This document shows positions 8,054 to 15,234 of a stretch of 35,188 nucleotides of DNA, piece by piece. The stretch comes from CAZPGL01 sp964586175. GTDB taxonomy: Bacteria > Actinomycetota > Acidimicrobiia > Acidimicrobiales > MedAcidi-G1. The DNA lies in the NCBI GenBank assembly GCA_964586175.1, contig CAZPGL010000022.1, forward strand, positions 1 through 35,188. Direction: 5' to 3'. The notes under the pieces were generated by a model, which was not told where the DNA came from, searched no databases, and saw nothing but the letters and a program-made list of their open reading frames with translations. The translations under genes and the position numbers were made by a program. Every line of letters begins with the position of its first letter. Within the stretch, counting starts at the first letter, position 1.

Positions 8054-8068
8054 TGGTCAAGGTGACCA
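8054..8068. promoter_or_regulatory. Inverted repeat in the rimK/protease divergent region
   Basis: TGGTCA-AGG-TGACCA, perfect 6-bp arms, in the 140-bp gap between the divergent RimK and protease genes. Its position would allow joint control of both. No clear -10/-35 pair was found around it. Confidence 0.35.
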
Positions 8069-8147
8069 GTATGGGGAATTCGCGACGATTGGGCGACCGG
8101 AGCCCCCAGACTCTTGGCATGCGACACGTCGTCACCGGGGCCGGTCG

Positions 8148-8648
8148 GTGAGCCCGCCGGCCAGGACCCCGGCGGAACGACCCGTTCTGGGCTGGCGGGA
8201 ATGGGTCGAACTACCCGATCACGGCGTGTCGTGGATCAAGGCCAAGGTCGACACCGGTGCCCGGACGTCGTCGTTGCACGCCGCCGAGATCGAGACGTTC
8301 ACCCGGGACGACCGTGAGTGGGTTCGGTTCCGGGTGTCGCCCTGGCAGCGCTCCAGCCGGGACGCAGTGGTCATCGAAGCCCGGGTCGTCGACCGTCGCC
8401 AGGTCCGCTCGTCGAGCGGCGTCGCCCAACTGCGTCCGGTGGTGAAGCTGCCGATCCGCATCGGCGAACGGCGGGTCCCGGTCGAGTTCACGCTCACCCG
8501 CCGCGACCAGATGGGGTTCCGCATGCTGCTGGGCCGCCAGGCGGTTCGGCGACGGTTCGTGGTCGACCCCGGTCGCTCGTACCTCGCCGGCCGGCCACCG
8601 CGCGACACCCGCCGCACCAACCGCACCGACGACGCCGCTGATGCCTGA
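8148..8648 (+). CDS. RimB-like retropepsin-fold (ATP-dependent zinc) protease
   Basis: 166 aa, PF05618-type. The N-terminal LGWREWVELPDHGVSWIKAKVDTGARTSSLHA is the family signature, with catalytic Asp36-Thr37-Gly38. RPVVKLPIRIGERRVPVEFTLTRRDQMGFRMLLGRQAVRRRFVVDPGRSYL is the conserved C-terminal half. In Pseudomonas, RimB is the protease encoded next to RimK and trims glutamylated S6. GTG at 8148 is chosen because homology starts right after it and upstream residues are in the divergent promoter; the Shine-Dalgarno is weak. The stop overlaps the next gene by 8 bp, which suggests translational coupling. Confidence 0.85.
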   Translation: MSPPARTPAERPVLGWREWVELPDHGVSWIKAKVDTGARTSSLHAAEIETFTRDDREWVRFRVSPWQRSSRDAVVIEARVVDRRQVRSSSGVAQLRPVVKLPIRIGERRVPVEFTLTRRDQMGFRMLLGRQAVRRRFVVDPGRSYLAGRPPRDTRRTNRTDDAADA

Positions 8649-9597
8649 GCCGGCGGACCTCCAGATCGGCGGGCACGCCATCAGGTCGGGCACGCTCGCC
8701 CAGATCGAATTGCCGGTGGCCCGCCTAGCCACCGGCTCCGACATGGGGCTGCCGGTCCGGGTGGCCCACGGCGCTTCAGCCGGTCCCGCGGTGTGGCTGA
8801 ACGCGGCGATCCACGGCGACGAGGTCGGCGGCGTCGAGATCATCACCCGCCTGTTCGCCGGCCTGGACCCGGCGACCATGGCCGGCACGGTCATCGCCGT
8901 ACCGGTCGTCAACGTGCACGGCTTCATCTCCGGTGACCGGTATCTACCGGATCGGCGGGACCTCAACCGGTCGTTTCCGGGCTCGGCCAACGGCTCACTG
9001 GCCGCTCGGATCGCCCGCCTGTTCATGACCGAGATCGTGGACCGGGCCTCGGTCGGCATCGACCTCCACACGGCCAGCGACCACCGCACCAACCTGCCCC
9101 AGATTCGGGCCGACCTCGACGACCCGACCACGTTCAAGTTGGCCGAGACGTTCGGCGCTCCGGTGCTCGTCCACGCACCCACCCGGCCGGGCACCCTGCG
9201 GCGGGCCGCCACCCGGCGGGGCCGGAGCGTGCTGCTCTACGAGGCCGGCGAGGCACACCGCTTCGACGAGGCGGCCATCCGTGCCGGGGTGGACGGGGTC
9301 CGACGGGTGCTGGACCACCTGGGTGTGGTGGACGGGGCGCCCCCGGCTGCAGCGACGCCGACGATCATCCGCTCGACGACCTGGGTCCGGGCCGGACGCA
9401 GCGGCATCCTGCACTTGGCGGCGACCGCCGGCGACCGGGTCGAACGCCGGCAGATCGTGGGCACCATCGACGACGCGTTCGGCAACAGCCTGGCCGCGGT
9501 CCGGGCCCCGGCGGACGGTCTGGTCATCGGCCATACCCGCTCGCCGATCGTGAACCGGGGCGACGCCATCGTGCACCTGGCCCGCCTCGACGCCTGA
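8641..9597 (+). CDS. Succinylglutamate desuccinylase/aspartoacylase family (M14-like) hydrolase
   Basis: 318 aa zinc hydrolase. Zinc ligands are His58 and Glu61 (AAIHGDEVGG) and His143 (GIDLHTA). RDLNRSFPG (107-114) is the substrate-binding loop, and the probable catalytic Glu201 is in LLYEAGEAHRF. A C-terminal beta-rich region (about 230-318, with AGRSGILHL and APADGLVIG) is typical of the ASPA-like subfamily. It overlaps the RimB-like gene by 8 bp. Association of RimK-like, RimB-like and M14-like genes is a known recurring neighbourhood. A role in removing or recycling glutamate from tails is an inference; the substrate is unknown. Confidence 0.85.
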   Translation: MPEPADLQIGGHAIRSGTLAQIELPVARLATGSDMGLPVRVAHGASAGPAVWLNAAIHGDEVGGVEIITRLFAGLDPATMAGTVIAVPVVNVHGFISGDRYLPDRRDLNRSFPGSANGSLAARIARLFMTEIVDRASVGIDLHTASDHRTNLPQIRADLDDPTTFKLAETFGAPVLVHAPTRPGTLRRAATRRGRSVLLYEAGEAHRFDEAAIRAGVDGVRRVLDHLGVVDGAPPAAATPTIIRSTTWVRAGRSGILHLAATAGDRVERRQIVGTIDDAFGNSLAAVRAPADGLVIGHTRSPIVNRGDAIVHLARLDA

Positions 9598-9646
9598 CCT
9601 GCGGCGAACGGTTCACCGACGGCGATCGCTACGCTGGCCGCTCACC

Positions 9647-9720
9647 GCGGGTGTAGTTCAATGGTAGAACCCCAGCTTCCCAAGCTGATGACGCGAGTTC
9701 GATTCTCGTCACCCGCTCCA
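9647..9720 (+). tRNA. tRNA-Gly(CCC)
   Basis: A 74-nt cloverleaf with encoded CCA. Acceptor GCGGGTG/CACCCGC, discriminator U, D-arm GTTC/GAAC, anticodon loop TTCCCAA giving anticodon CCC at 9678-9684, T-loop TTCGATT with stem GCGAG/CTCGT (one G-U). The first anticodon-stem pair (27-43) is a C-A mismatch. A possible -10 box, TACGCT, lies at 9630-9635. Confidence 0.95.
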
Positions 9721-9759
9721 CCCTGTTGACCGGCCGGCCGCCACCGGGCAGGCCCGTCC

Positions 9760-10413
9760 TCAGCAGAACGTGCACCACTCCTCCAGCGGCTGGCGGCCCG
9801 TCGTGAACCCGTTGATCGGTGCGGCCGGATCGGCATGACCCACGGCCATCCCGCAGAACAGCATCAGCTCGTCGGGGGCCTCCACGAAATCGGTGACCGC
9901 CTGCTGGCGGGACGTCCAGAACTCCTGCGGGCAGGTGTCGATCCCGGCCTCGGTGGCGAGCAGCATGAACGTCTGCAGGAACATGCCGAGGTCGCTCCAC
10001 TGGGGCATGCCCATCCCGCGGTCGATGAAGCAGAACACGTTGGCCGGCGCCCCGAACGAATCACCGTTCTTGGCGAACTGGGCCAACCGGCCGTTCTTGT
10101 CGTCTCGGGCGATGCCGATCGATGCGTAGAGCTGTTCACCGACGGTGAACCGGTTGGTGCGGTACGGCTCCCACAGGCTGGCCGGGTACACGTCGTAGCC
10201 CGGTTCCTCGAACGGCGGGCATTCGGCCAGGTGGGCCCGGAACCGGGTCATGGCGTCACCATTGACGACGTAGACGCGCCAGGGCTGCAGGTTGCCGCCC
10301 GAGGGGGCCCGGGAGGCCCGGGTCAACAGGTCGGCCAGCAGGTCGTCGTCGACCGGGTCGGGGAGGAAGGCCCGCACGGACCGGCGGGCGGCGACGGCGT
10401 CTCGTACATCCAT
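9760..10413 (-). CDS. Nitroreductase family FMN-dependent oxidoreductase
   Basis: 217 aa. ATG at 10413 (MDVRDAVAARRSVRAFLPDPV) is the typical start of the family; the open frame further upstream would overlap the PhyH gene. FMN-binding motifs include RRSVRAF, APSGGNLQPWRVYVV and the C-terminal FCGMAVGHADPAAPINGF. PQWSDLGMFLQTFMLLATEAGIDTCPQE is the dimer/active-site helix region. These enzymes reduce nitro groups, quinones or enones, or cleave flavin-like rings with NAD(P)H. It starts 10 bp after the PhyH stop, so the two are probably an operon acting on one substrate. The substrate is unknown. Confidence 0.88.
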   Translation of the reverse strand: MDVRDAVAARRSVRAFLPDPVDDDLLADLLTRASRAPSGGNLQPWRVYVVNGDAMTRFRAHLAECPPFEEPGYDVYPASLWEPYRTNRFTVGEQLYASIGIARDDKNGRLAQFAKNGDSFGAPANVFCFIDRGMGMPQWSDLGMFLQTFMLLATEAGIDTCPQEFWTSRQQAVTDFVEAPDELMLFCGMAVGHADPAAPINGFTTGRQPLEEWCTFC

Positions 10414-10423
10414 GCCGTCGGTT

Positions 10424-11323
10424 CTAGCCGGACCGGCCGACCCCCGTCGGATCGGGAAGGCCCGATGTCCGGTAGCCGTCACTGCGCCACAGGATCGGGA
10501 AGTGGGCCTCGTCCATGGCGTCGTCGTCGGGCCGGGCGTAGCGGGAGTACACCGGGCCGTTGCCTTCGCTGAACCCGGGTCGGTGGAAGCGGGCCTCGCT
10601 GCTGGCGCAGTGGATGACCAGAGCCCGCCGTTCGACGTCACCGCGGTTGGGTCCCGAGCCGTGCCAGGTCCAGCCGTGATGGAACGACCCACCGCCCGCC
10701 GCCACCTCGACCGGTGCCGGATCGAACGCGCGCCCCGACGCCCGGGCGGCAGCCTCCACGGCCGCGGTGTGGTCATCCGGGGCGTGGAACTCGGCACCCG
10801 GATCATCACCGATTGGCCACCGGTGCGACCCTCGGGCGAAGGTCAGGGTGCCGCCTTCGGCCGACGTGTCGTCGAGGGCGATCCAACAGGTGCACATCTC
10901 CTGCGGCGTGTACCAGGCCAGGTACCCGTTGTCCTGATGGAAGCCCACCGATCGGGCGCCCGGCGGCTTCCACAGCACATTGTCCTGGATGATTCGAGCG
11001 CCCGGCCACCCGGCCAGGCGGGCCAGGTCCTCACCGAACCCGGGGTCCAGAACCACCTCGGCGACCACCGGGTCGGCCTTCCATGCGTTGCAGATCTGGC
11101 GGGTGAGGGTGGGGTCACCGGTGCCGTGCTGCCAGTTCACCTCATCGGGCGGCGTTCCGGTGGCGAAATCGCCGGCGAAGAGCCGGTCGAAGGCGTCATG
11201 CAGCGGTCCGAGCCTCTCCGGGGCGACGAGCCGTTCGACGACGGCGAATCCATCGGCGTCGAATCGGTCGAGGAGGGGGCGGGGCACCGGCCGATCATCG
11301 TCGCCGGGCGACCCGCCCGGCAA
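10424..11323 (-). CDS. Phytanoyl-CoA dioxygenase (PhyH) family 2-oxoglutarate/Fe(II) oxygenase
   Basis: Up to 299 aa from TTG at 11323; GTG at 11287 (287 aa) is equally possible and leaves more room for a promoter. The Fe(II) triad is His129-X-Asp131 (FHQD) and distal His221 (WTWHGSGPN), with Arg232/233 for 2-oxoglutarate (numbers from the TTG). VVERLVAPERLGPLHDAFDRL near the N-terminus and FARGSHRWP support PhyH. The family hydroxylates acyl-CoAs, ectoine, phosphonates (PhnY type) and small natural products. Substrate is unknown; pairing with the nitroreductase is the best clue. It is divergent from the proline racemase-like gene. Confidence 0.88.
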   Translation of the reverse strand: MPGGSPGDDDRPVPRPLLDRFDADGFAVVERLVAPERLGPLHDAFDRLFAGDFATGTPPDEVNWQHGTGDPTLTRQICNAWKADPVVAEVVLDPGFGEDLARLAGWPGARIIQDNVLWKPPGARSVGFHQDNGYLAWYTPQEMCTCWIALDDTSAEGGTLTFARGSHRWPIGDDPGAEFHAPDDHTAAVEAAARASGRAFDPAPVEVAAGGGSFHHGWTWHGSGPNRGDVERRALVIHCASSEARFHRPGFSEGNGPVYSRYARPDDDAMDEAHFPILWRSDGYRTSGLPDPTGVGRSG

Positions 11324-11355
11324 GCACGGCCGCGCCGCGGGCCACCGATCGGGCC

Positions 11356-11361
11356 TAATGT
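11356..11361 (+). promoter_or_regulatory. -10 box of leaderless proline-racemase-like gene
   Basis: TAATGT followed by 6 nt and the GTG at 11368. No -35 match is present at 16-18 bp. It fits the leaderless TANNNT arrangement seen elsewhere in the window. Confidence 0.45.
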
Positions 11362-11367
11362 GCCGCC

Positions 11368-12357
11368 GTGCACCCGGACCACCTGACCATCACCAGCGAC
11401 GACTACCACACGGCCGGCGAACCGTTCCGCATCGTCGATGCCGGTCCGATGGACGGGGCCACGGTGCTGGACCGCCGGTCGTGGGCCATGGAGCATCTCG
11501 ACGACCTGCGCCGCTACCTGGTGCACGAACCCCGGGGGCATGCCGACATGTACGGCGGATTCGTGGTGCCTCCCGACGACGACGCCGCCGACCTGGGCGT
11601 CGTGTTCTTCCACAAGGACGGCTTCTCCACGGCGTGTGGTCACGGCACGATCGCTCTCGTCACCTGGGCGATCGACACAGGACGCATCGAGGCCGACGGT
11701 GCATCCGTAGCGGTGACCGTCGATGTGCCGTCGGGGCGTCTGGCCACCACGGCCAACCTGGCCGACGGCCGTGTGGATTCGGTCTGTTTCACCAACGTGC
11801 CGTCGTTCGTGACGGCCACCGACCTGCGGATCAAGACATCGGCGGGCCCGGTGACCGCCACCGTGTCGTTCGGCGGAGCCTTCTACGCCTCGGTGGCCGT
11901 CGATGGTTTGGCAGTGGCCGCCGCGGCTTCCCACGTCGACGACCTGATCGGCCTGGGCCGCGAGATCCAGGCCGCGGTGGACGCCACCACGGCCGCCACC
12001 CATCCAAGCGAACCCCGCCTGTCCGGCACCTACGGGGTGATCTTCCACGAGACCCTCGCCGAGGACCCGTTGCACCAGCGCAACGTGACCATCTTCGCCG
12101 ACGGCCAGGTGGACCGGTCGCCGTGCGGATCCGGCACGTCGGCCCGCCTGGCCCTGCTCCACCATCATGGTGTGCTGGCCGTCGACGACGTCTTCCTCAA
12201 CGAGGGTGTCGCGGGCGGCGTCTTCACCGGCCGGGTGGTGGCCTACGACGAGGACGGCGTGATCACCACGGTCGAGGGGTCGGCCCACCGTCACGCCACG
12301 ACGACGTTCACCCTCGACCCTCACGATCCGGTCGGCCTCGGGTTCCTGCTGCGATGA
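11368..12357 (+). CDS. Proline racemase / 4-hydroxyproline 2-epimerase family
   Basis: 329 aa, PLP-independent. Both catalytic cysteines are present: Cys90 in GFSTACGHG and Cys253 in DRSPCGSGTSA. A Cys/Cys pair marks racemases/epimerases, whereas trans-3-hydroxyproline dehydratases carry Thr at the second site, so dehydratase is disfavoured. HTAGEPFRIV near the N-terminus is typical. GTG at 11368 fits a leaderless start. Its stop overlaps the start of the next gene (ATGA), and that neighbour is an ornithine-cyclodeaminase-family reductase, a pairing typical of hydroxyproline/D-proline catabolism. Whether free proline or 4-hydroxyproline is used cannot be decided. Confidence 0.88.
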   Translation: MHPDHLTITSDDYHTAGEPFRIVDAGPMDGATVLDRRSWAMEHLDDLRRYLVHEPRGHADMYGGFVVPPDDDAADLGVVFFHKDGFSTACGHGTIALVTWAIDTGRIEADGASVAVTVDVPSGRLATTANLADGRVDSVCFTNVPSFVTATDLRIKTSAGPVTATVSFGGAFYASVAVDGLAVAAAASHVDDLIGLGREIQAAVDATTAATHPSEPRLSGTYGVIFHETLAEDPLHQRNVTIFADGQVDRSPCGSGTSARLALLHHHGVLAVDDVFLNEGVAGGVFTGRVVAYDEDGVITTVEGSAHRHATTTFTLDPHDPVGLGFLLR

Positions 12358-13277
12358 GCGGCCTGCCCCACTTTGACCCCGGCGCCATCGCCGCGGCGTG
12401 CGACATGGCAACGGCCATTGCCACGCTGCGCAACACCTTCGCCGACCTCGGGCCCCTCCACCACCGCAGCCAAGTGCCGCTCGGTCCGGCCGACGACCTC
12501 CTGATGATGCCGGCGGTGACGCCCGAGGGCATCGGGGTCAAGATCGTGACCGTCGTCGCCGACAACCCGTCCCGCGGCCTCCCGCTCATCCACGGCCACT
12601 ACCTGCTGTGCGACGGCACCACCGGCGCGCCGGTCGCCACCCTCGACGGCACGGCTCTCACCTCGCTGCGCACGCCGGCCGCCTCGGCCGTGGCCACCGA
12701 CGCCCTGGCCCGCCCCGACGCCACCGCCCTCGGAATCTTCGGCACCGGTGCCCAGGCCCGCGGCCACGTCGAAGCCATGCTGTGCGTCCGCCCTGACATC
12801 GACACGGTGCTCGTCTCGGGGCGCACCCCCGCGGCATCGGAGGCCTTCGCCGCCTCGGTCGACGCCAGAGGCCGGACCGTGGTAGCCGCCCGACCCGACC
12901 GGGTGGCGACGGCCGACATCGTGTGCGGCTGCACGTCGTCGGCCACGCCGGTGGTACCCACGCCGGCGGTGCGGCCCGGGACCCACGTCAACCTCGTGGG
13001 CTCCTACTCCACCGCCCGGCGCGAAGTCGACGACGACCTGGTCGAGTCGGCCACGGTGTACGTCGACGAGCGGTCGGCGGCCGCCGCCGAGGCCGGCGAG
13101 TTGATCCACGCCGCGGCTGGCGACTGGTCGTTCGACCGGATCGCCGGTGACCTGGCCGACCTGGCCCGGGGTGACGCCGGCCGGCGTCACGACGCCGAGA
13201 TCACCCTGTTCAAATCGGTCGGGCTGGCCGTCGAGGACGTGGCCGTCGCCGTGGCCGTGATGGCCGCGACCCGTTAG
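12354..13277 (+). CDS. Ornithine cyclodeaminase/mu-crystallin family protein (possible pyrroline-2-carboxylate reductase)
   Basis: 307 aa. Rossmann motif GIFGTGAQARGHVEAM, preceded by the conserved KIVTVVADNPSRGLPLIHGHYLL and LDGTALTSLRTPAASAVAT. The C-terminal DAEITLFKSVGLAVEDVA is the family signature. Members include ornithine cyclodeaminase, alanine dehydrogenase and delta1-pyrroline-2-carboxylate reductase. Coupling by a 4-bp ATGA overlap to a proline-racemase-family gene favours an imino-acid reductase acting on proline-like compounds. The stop codon overlaps that of the opposing permease gene by 4 bp. Confidence 0.87.
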   Translation: MSGLPHFDPGAIAAACDMATAIATLRNTFADLGPLHHRSQVPLGPADDLLMMPAVTPEGIGVKIVTVVADNPSRGLPLIHGHYLLCDGTTGAPVATLDGTALTSLRTPAASAVATDALARPDATALGIFGTGAQARGHVEAMLCVRPDIDTVLVSGRTPAASEAFAASVDARGRTVVAARPDRVATADIVCGCTSSATPVVPTPAVRPGTHVNLVGSYSTARREVDDDLVESATVYVDERSAAAAEAGELIHAAAGDWSFDRIAGDLADLARGDAGRRHDAEITLFKSVGLAVEDVAVAVAVMAATR

Positions 13278-14152
13278 AGGCTGGACACCCGATGGGCGTT
13301 CCGACGGCGAAGCCAGTCGCCCACGTTGTTGAGTGAGAACACGGTCATCACCAGGGCCAGGGCCGGCCAGAACGCCGGCATGACGGTCAGCCGGAGATCG
13401 GCTCGGGCCTGGTTGATCATGTTGCCCCACGAGGCGGTGGGCGGCTGGACGCTCAGGGCCAGGAAGGCCAGCGCCCCCTCGAGCACGATGATCACCGCGG
13501 CCGACACCAGGGCGTAGGCCAGCACGGTCGGTAACACGTTGGGGATGACCTCCCGGAACAGGATGGCCCGGTCCTTGGTGCCCATGGCCCGGGCGGCCAC
13601 CACGAACTCCCGCTGGCTGATGGCCAGGGCATTGGCCCGGGCGACCCTGGTGTACACGGGGATCGACAGGAAGCCGACGACCAGCGAGATGACCCGAAGG
13701 TCCCGGCTGCCGAGCAGGGTCACGACGGTCAGCAGCAGCACCAGCCCTGGGAAGGCCAGGATGATGTCGATGCTGGCCATGACCACGGCTTCGCGCTTGC
13801 CGCGGACGAAACCGACGAACGACCCGAGCAGCCCGCCGACGACCACGCCGAAGACCACCGACGTGACCGCCACGGCCAACGACACCCGGGCCCCGTAGAT
13901 GATACGGGCCAGCATGTCGCGGCTGTTGATGTCGGTCCCCAGCCAGTGGCGGGCCGACATGCCTTCGTTCTTGTCGTCGAGACCGAACAACCAACCCTGG
14001 TAGTTGGGATCGGCGAGACCGGGGATGTAGTCGGCGAAGACCGCCGCCGAGACGATGACCACCAGCCAGAACAGACACATCTTGGTCAGGACCGGCGCCG
14101 ACCGCAGGGCGGCGAAGAACCGGCGGCGACGGGTAAGGGGTGCGTCGCTCAC
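13274..14152 (-). CDS. Dipeptide/oligopeptide ABC transporter permease (DppC/OppC type)
   Basis: 292 aa integral membrane protein. An N-terminal helix (LTKMCLFWLVVIVSAAVFADYIPG) is followed by LGTDINSRDMLARIIYGARVSLAVA, the typical DppC start of the core domain. Four to five further helices follow, with the EAA loop VARANALAISQREFVVAARAMGTKDRAILFREVIPN that docks the ATPases. GTG at 14152 directly abuts the DppB stop with no gap, so translation is coupled. It is the last gene of the importer operon. Its TAA and the OCD-family TAG overlap in the 4 bp TTAG. Confidence 0.92.
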   Translation of the reverse strand: MSDAPLTRRRRFFAALRSAPVLTKMCLFWLVVIVSAAVFADYIPGLADPNYQGWLFGLDDKNEGMSARHWLGTDINSRDMLARIIYGARVSLAVAVTSVVFGVVVGGLLGSFVGFVRGKREAVVMASIDIILAFPGLVLLLTVVTLLGSRDLRVISLVVGFLSIPVYTRVARANALAISQREFVVAARAMGTKDRAILFREVIPNVLPTVLAYALVSAAVIIVLEGALAFLALSVQPPTASWGNMINQARADLRLTVMPAFWPALALVMTVFSLNNVGDWLRRRNAHRVSSL

Positions 14153-15106
14153 TCAGGCCTTCTTCCGGATCCGGGGATCGACGATCATGTAGAGGATGTC
14201 GACCACGGTGTTGACGAGTACGTAGGCCGTGGCGATGAACACGGTGATGCCCTGGACCATCAGGAAATCGCGCTGGAAGATGGCGTCGAGCAGGCGCTTG
14301 CCGAGCCCGGGGAGGGCGAACAGGTACTCGATGACGACGGTGCCGCCGAGCAGGGTGCCGATGTTGAGGCCCACGACGGTGATGAGGGTGAGCGAGCTGG
14401 GGCGCAGGCCGTGGCGGAACAGGACGAACCGGTCGCGCAGGCCCTTGGCCCGGGCCGAGAGGATGTAGTTCTCCTTCAGCGTGGAGATCATGTCGGAGCG
14501 GACGATGCGCGTGTAGACGGCCAGGTCGATGAGGGCCAGGGACACGGCCGGCAGGATCACCGCCTCGAGGTTGCCGGTGACGCTCTTGGTGAGGCGCACC
14601 CAGCCGGTGGCCGGCAGCCACTGGAGGCGCATGGCGAACACGTAGATGAGGACGAGGCCGACGACGAAGTTGGGCACGCTCAGCAGCACCTGCGAGAGGG
14701 CCGAGATGCCCTGGTCGGTGCGGGTGCCCTCCCGGTAGGCGCTCAGCACGCCGAGCGGCACGGCGAACACCAGGGCGATGATGATCGAGACGAAGGCCAG
14801 CTCCAGGGTGACCGGCAATCGGTGGGTGATCTCGTCCATGACCGGCTGGCCGGTGACCAACGACTTGCCCAGGTCGCCGGTGATCGCGTTGCCGAACCAG
14901 TCGAAGAAACGAACGATGAGCGGGTCGTTGAGCCCGAAGTCCTCACGCAGTTGGGCGACGTACTCCGGGTCCTGCTGGGCGTCGATCGGGATCAACGCGT
15001 TGATGGCGTCGCCGGGCAGCAGGTTGGTCAGCATGAACGTCAGGAAGGACACCGCGAAGACGGTGGCCAGCAGCCGCACGAACCTGGCGGCGAGCAACTT
15101 CCCCAC
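14153..15106 (-). CDS. Dipeptide/oligopeptide ABC transporter permease (DppB/OppB type)
   Basis: 317 aa with about six membrane helices. It begins with the family's LLAARFVRLLATVFAVSFLTFMLTNLLPGD. It carries the EAA loop YTRIVRSDMISTLKENYILSARAKGLRDRFVLFRHGLRPS and ends in IVDPRIRKKA, the typical DppB C-terminus. GTG start at 15106. It lies 128 bp after the solute-binding protein stop; that gap (15107-15234) holds GC-rich sequence such as GGCGGGGCCGGCAGGCCCCGCCCCG, which can fold into a strong hairpin. The hairpin may lower permease expression relative to the binding protein. Confidence 0.92.
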   Translation of the reverse strand: MGKLLAARFVRLLATVFAVSFLTFMLTNLLPGDAINALIPIDAQQDPEYVAQLREDFGLNDPLIVRFFDWFGNAITGDLGKSLVTGQPVMDEITHRLPVTLELAFVSIIIALVFAVPLGVLSAYREGTRTDQGISALSQVLLSVPNFVVGLVLIYVFAMRLQWLPATGWVRLTKSVTGNLEAVILPAVSLALIDLAVYTRIVRSDMISTLKENYILSARAKGLRDRFVLFRHGLRPSSLTLITVVGLNIGTLLGGTVVIEYLFALPGLGKRLLDAIFQRDFLMVQGITVFIATAYVLVNTVVDILYMIVDPRIRKKA

Positions 15107-15184
15107 GTGGGCTCCTGTCAGCGAGGGATCGGTCGCAGGAACGACCGGGTGGACGAACGGCTGAAACGGGTGCAGACAGCCAGA

Positions 15185-15211
15185 CGGGGCGGGGCCGGCA
15201 GGCCCCGCCCC
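15185..15211 (-). terminator. GC-rich hairpin between binding protein and permease genes
   Basis: GGGGCGGGGCC, then GGCA, then GGCCCCGCCCC (within 15185-15211): an 11-bp perfect stem with a short loop, no T-run. Located 24 bp past the solute-binding protein stop. In ABC importer operons such hairpins protect the upstream mRNA or act as partial terminators, giving excess binding protein. Role inferred. Confidence 0.55.
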
Positions 15212-15234
15212 GTCAAGGCGGTCACGTCATCGCG

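Noticed and set aside
5926..8151. Plus-strand open frame of 741 codons opposite the ALDH7 and RimK genes
   Set aside because: His/Gln/Arg-rich translation without recognisable motifs, antisense to two clear enzymes.
9721..9759. Terminator after tRNA-Gly
   Set aside because: Only short GC palindromes (e.g. CGGGC-AG-GCCCG) without a usable loop or T-run were found.
11368..12357. Annotation as trans-3-hydroxyproline dehydratase
   Set aside because: Dehydratases of this family have Thr at the second catalytic site. Here Cys90 and Cys253 are both present.
12321..14621. Minus-strand open frame of 766 codons across the reductase and permease genes
   Set aside because: Runs through three real genes in other frames and has no coherent domain content.
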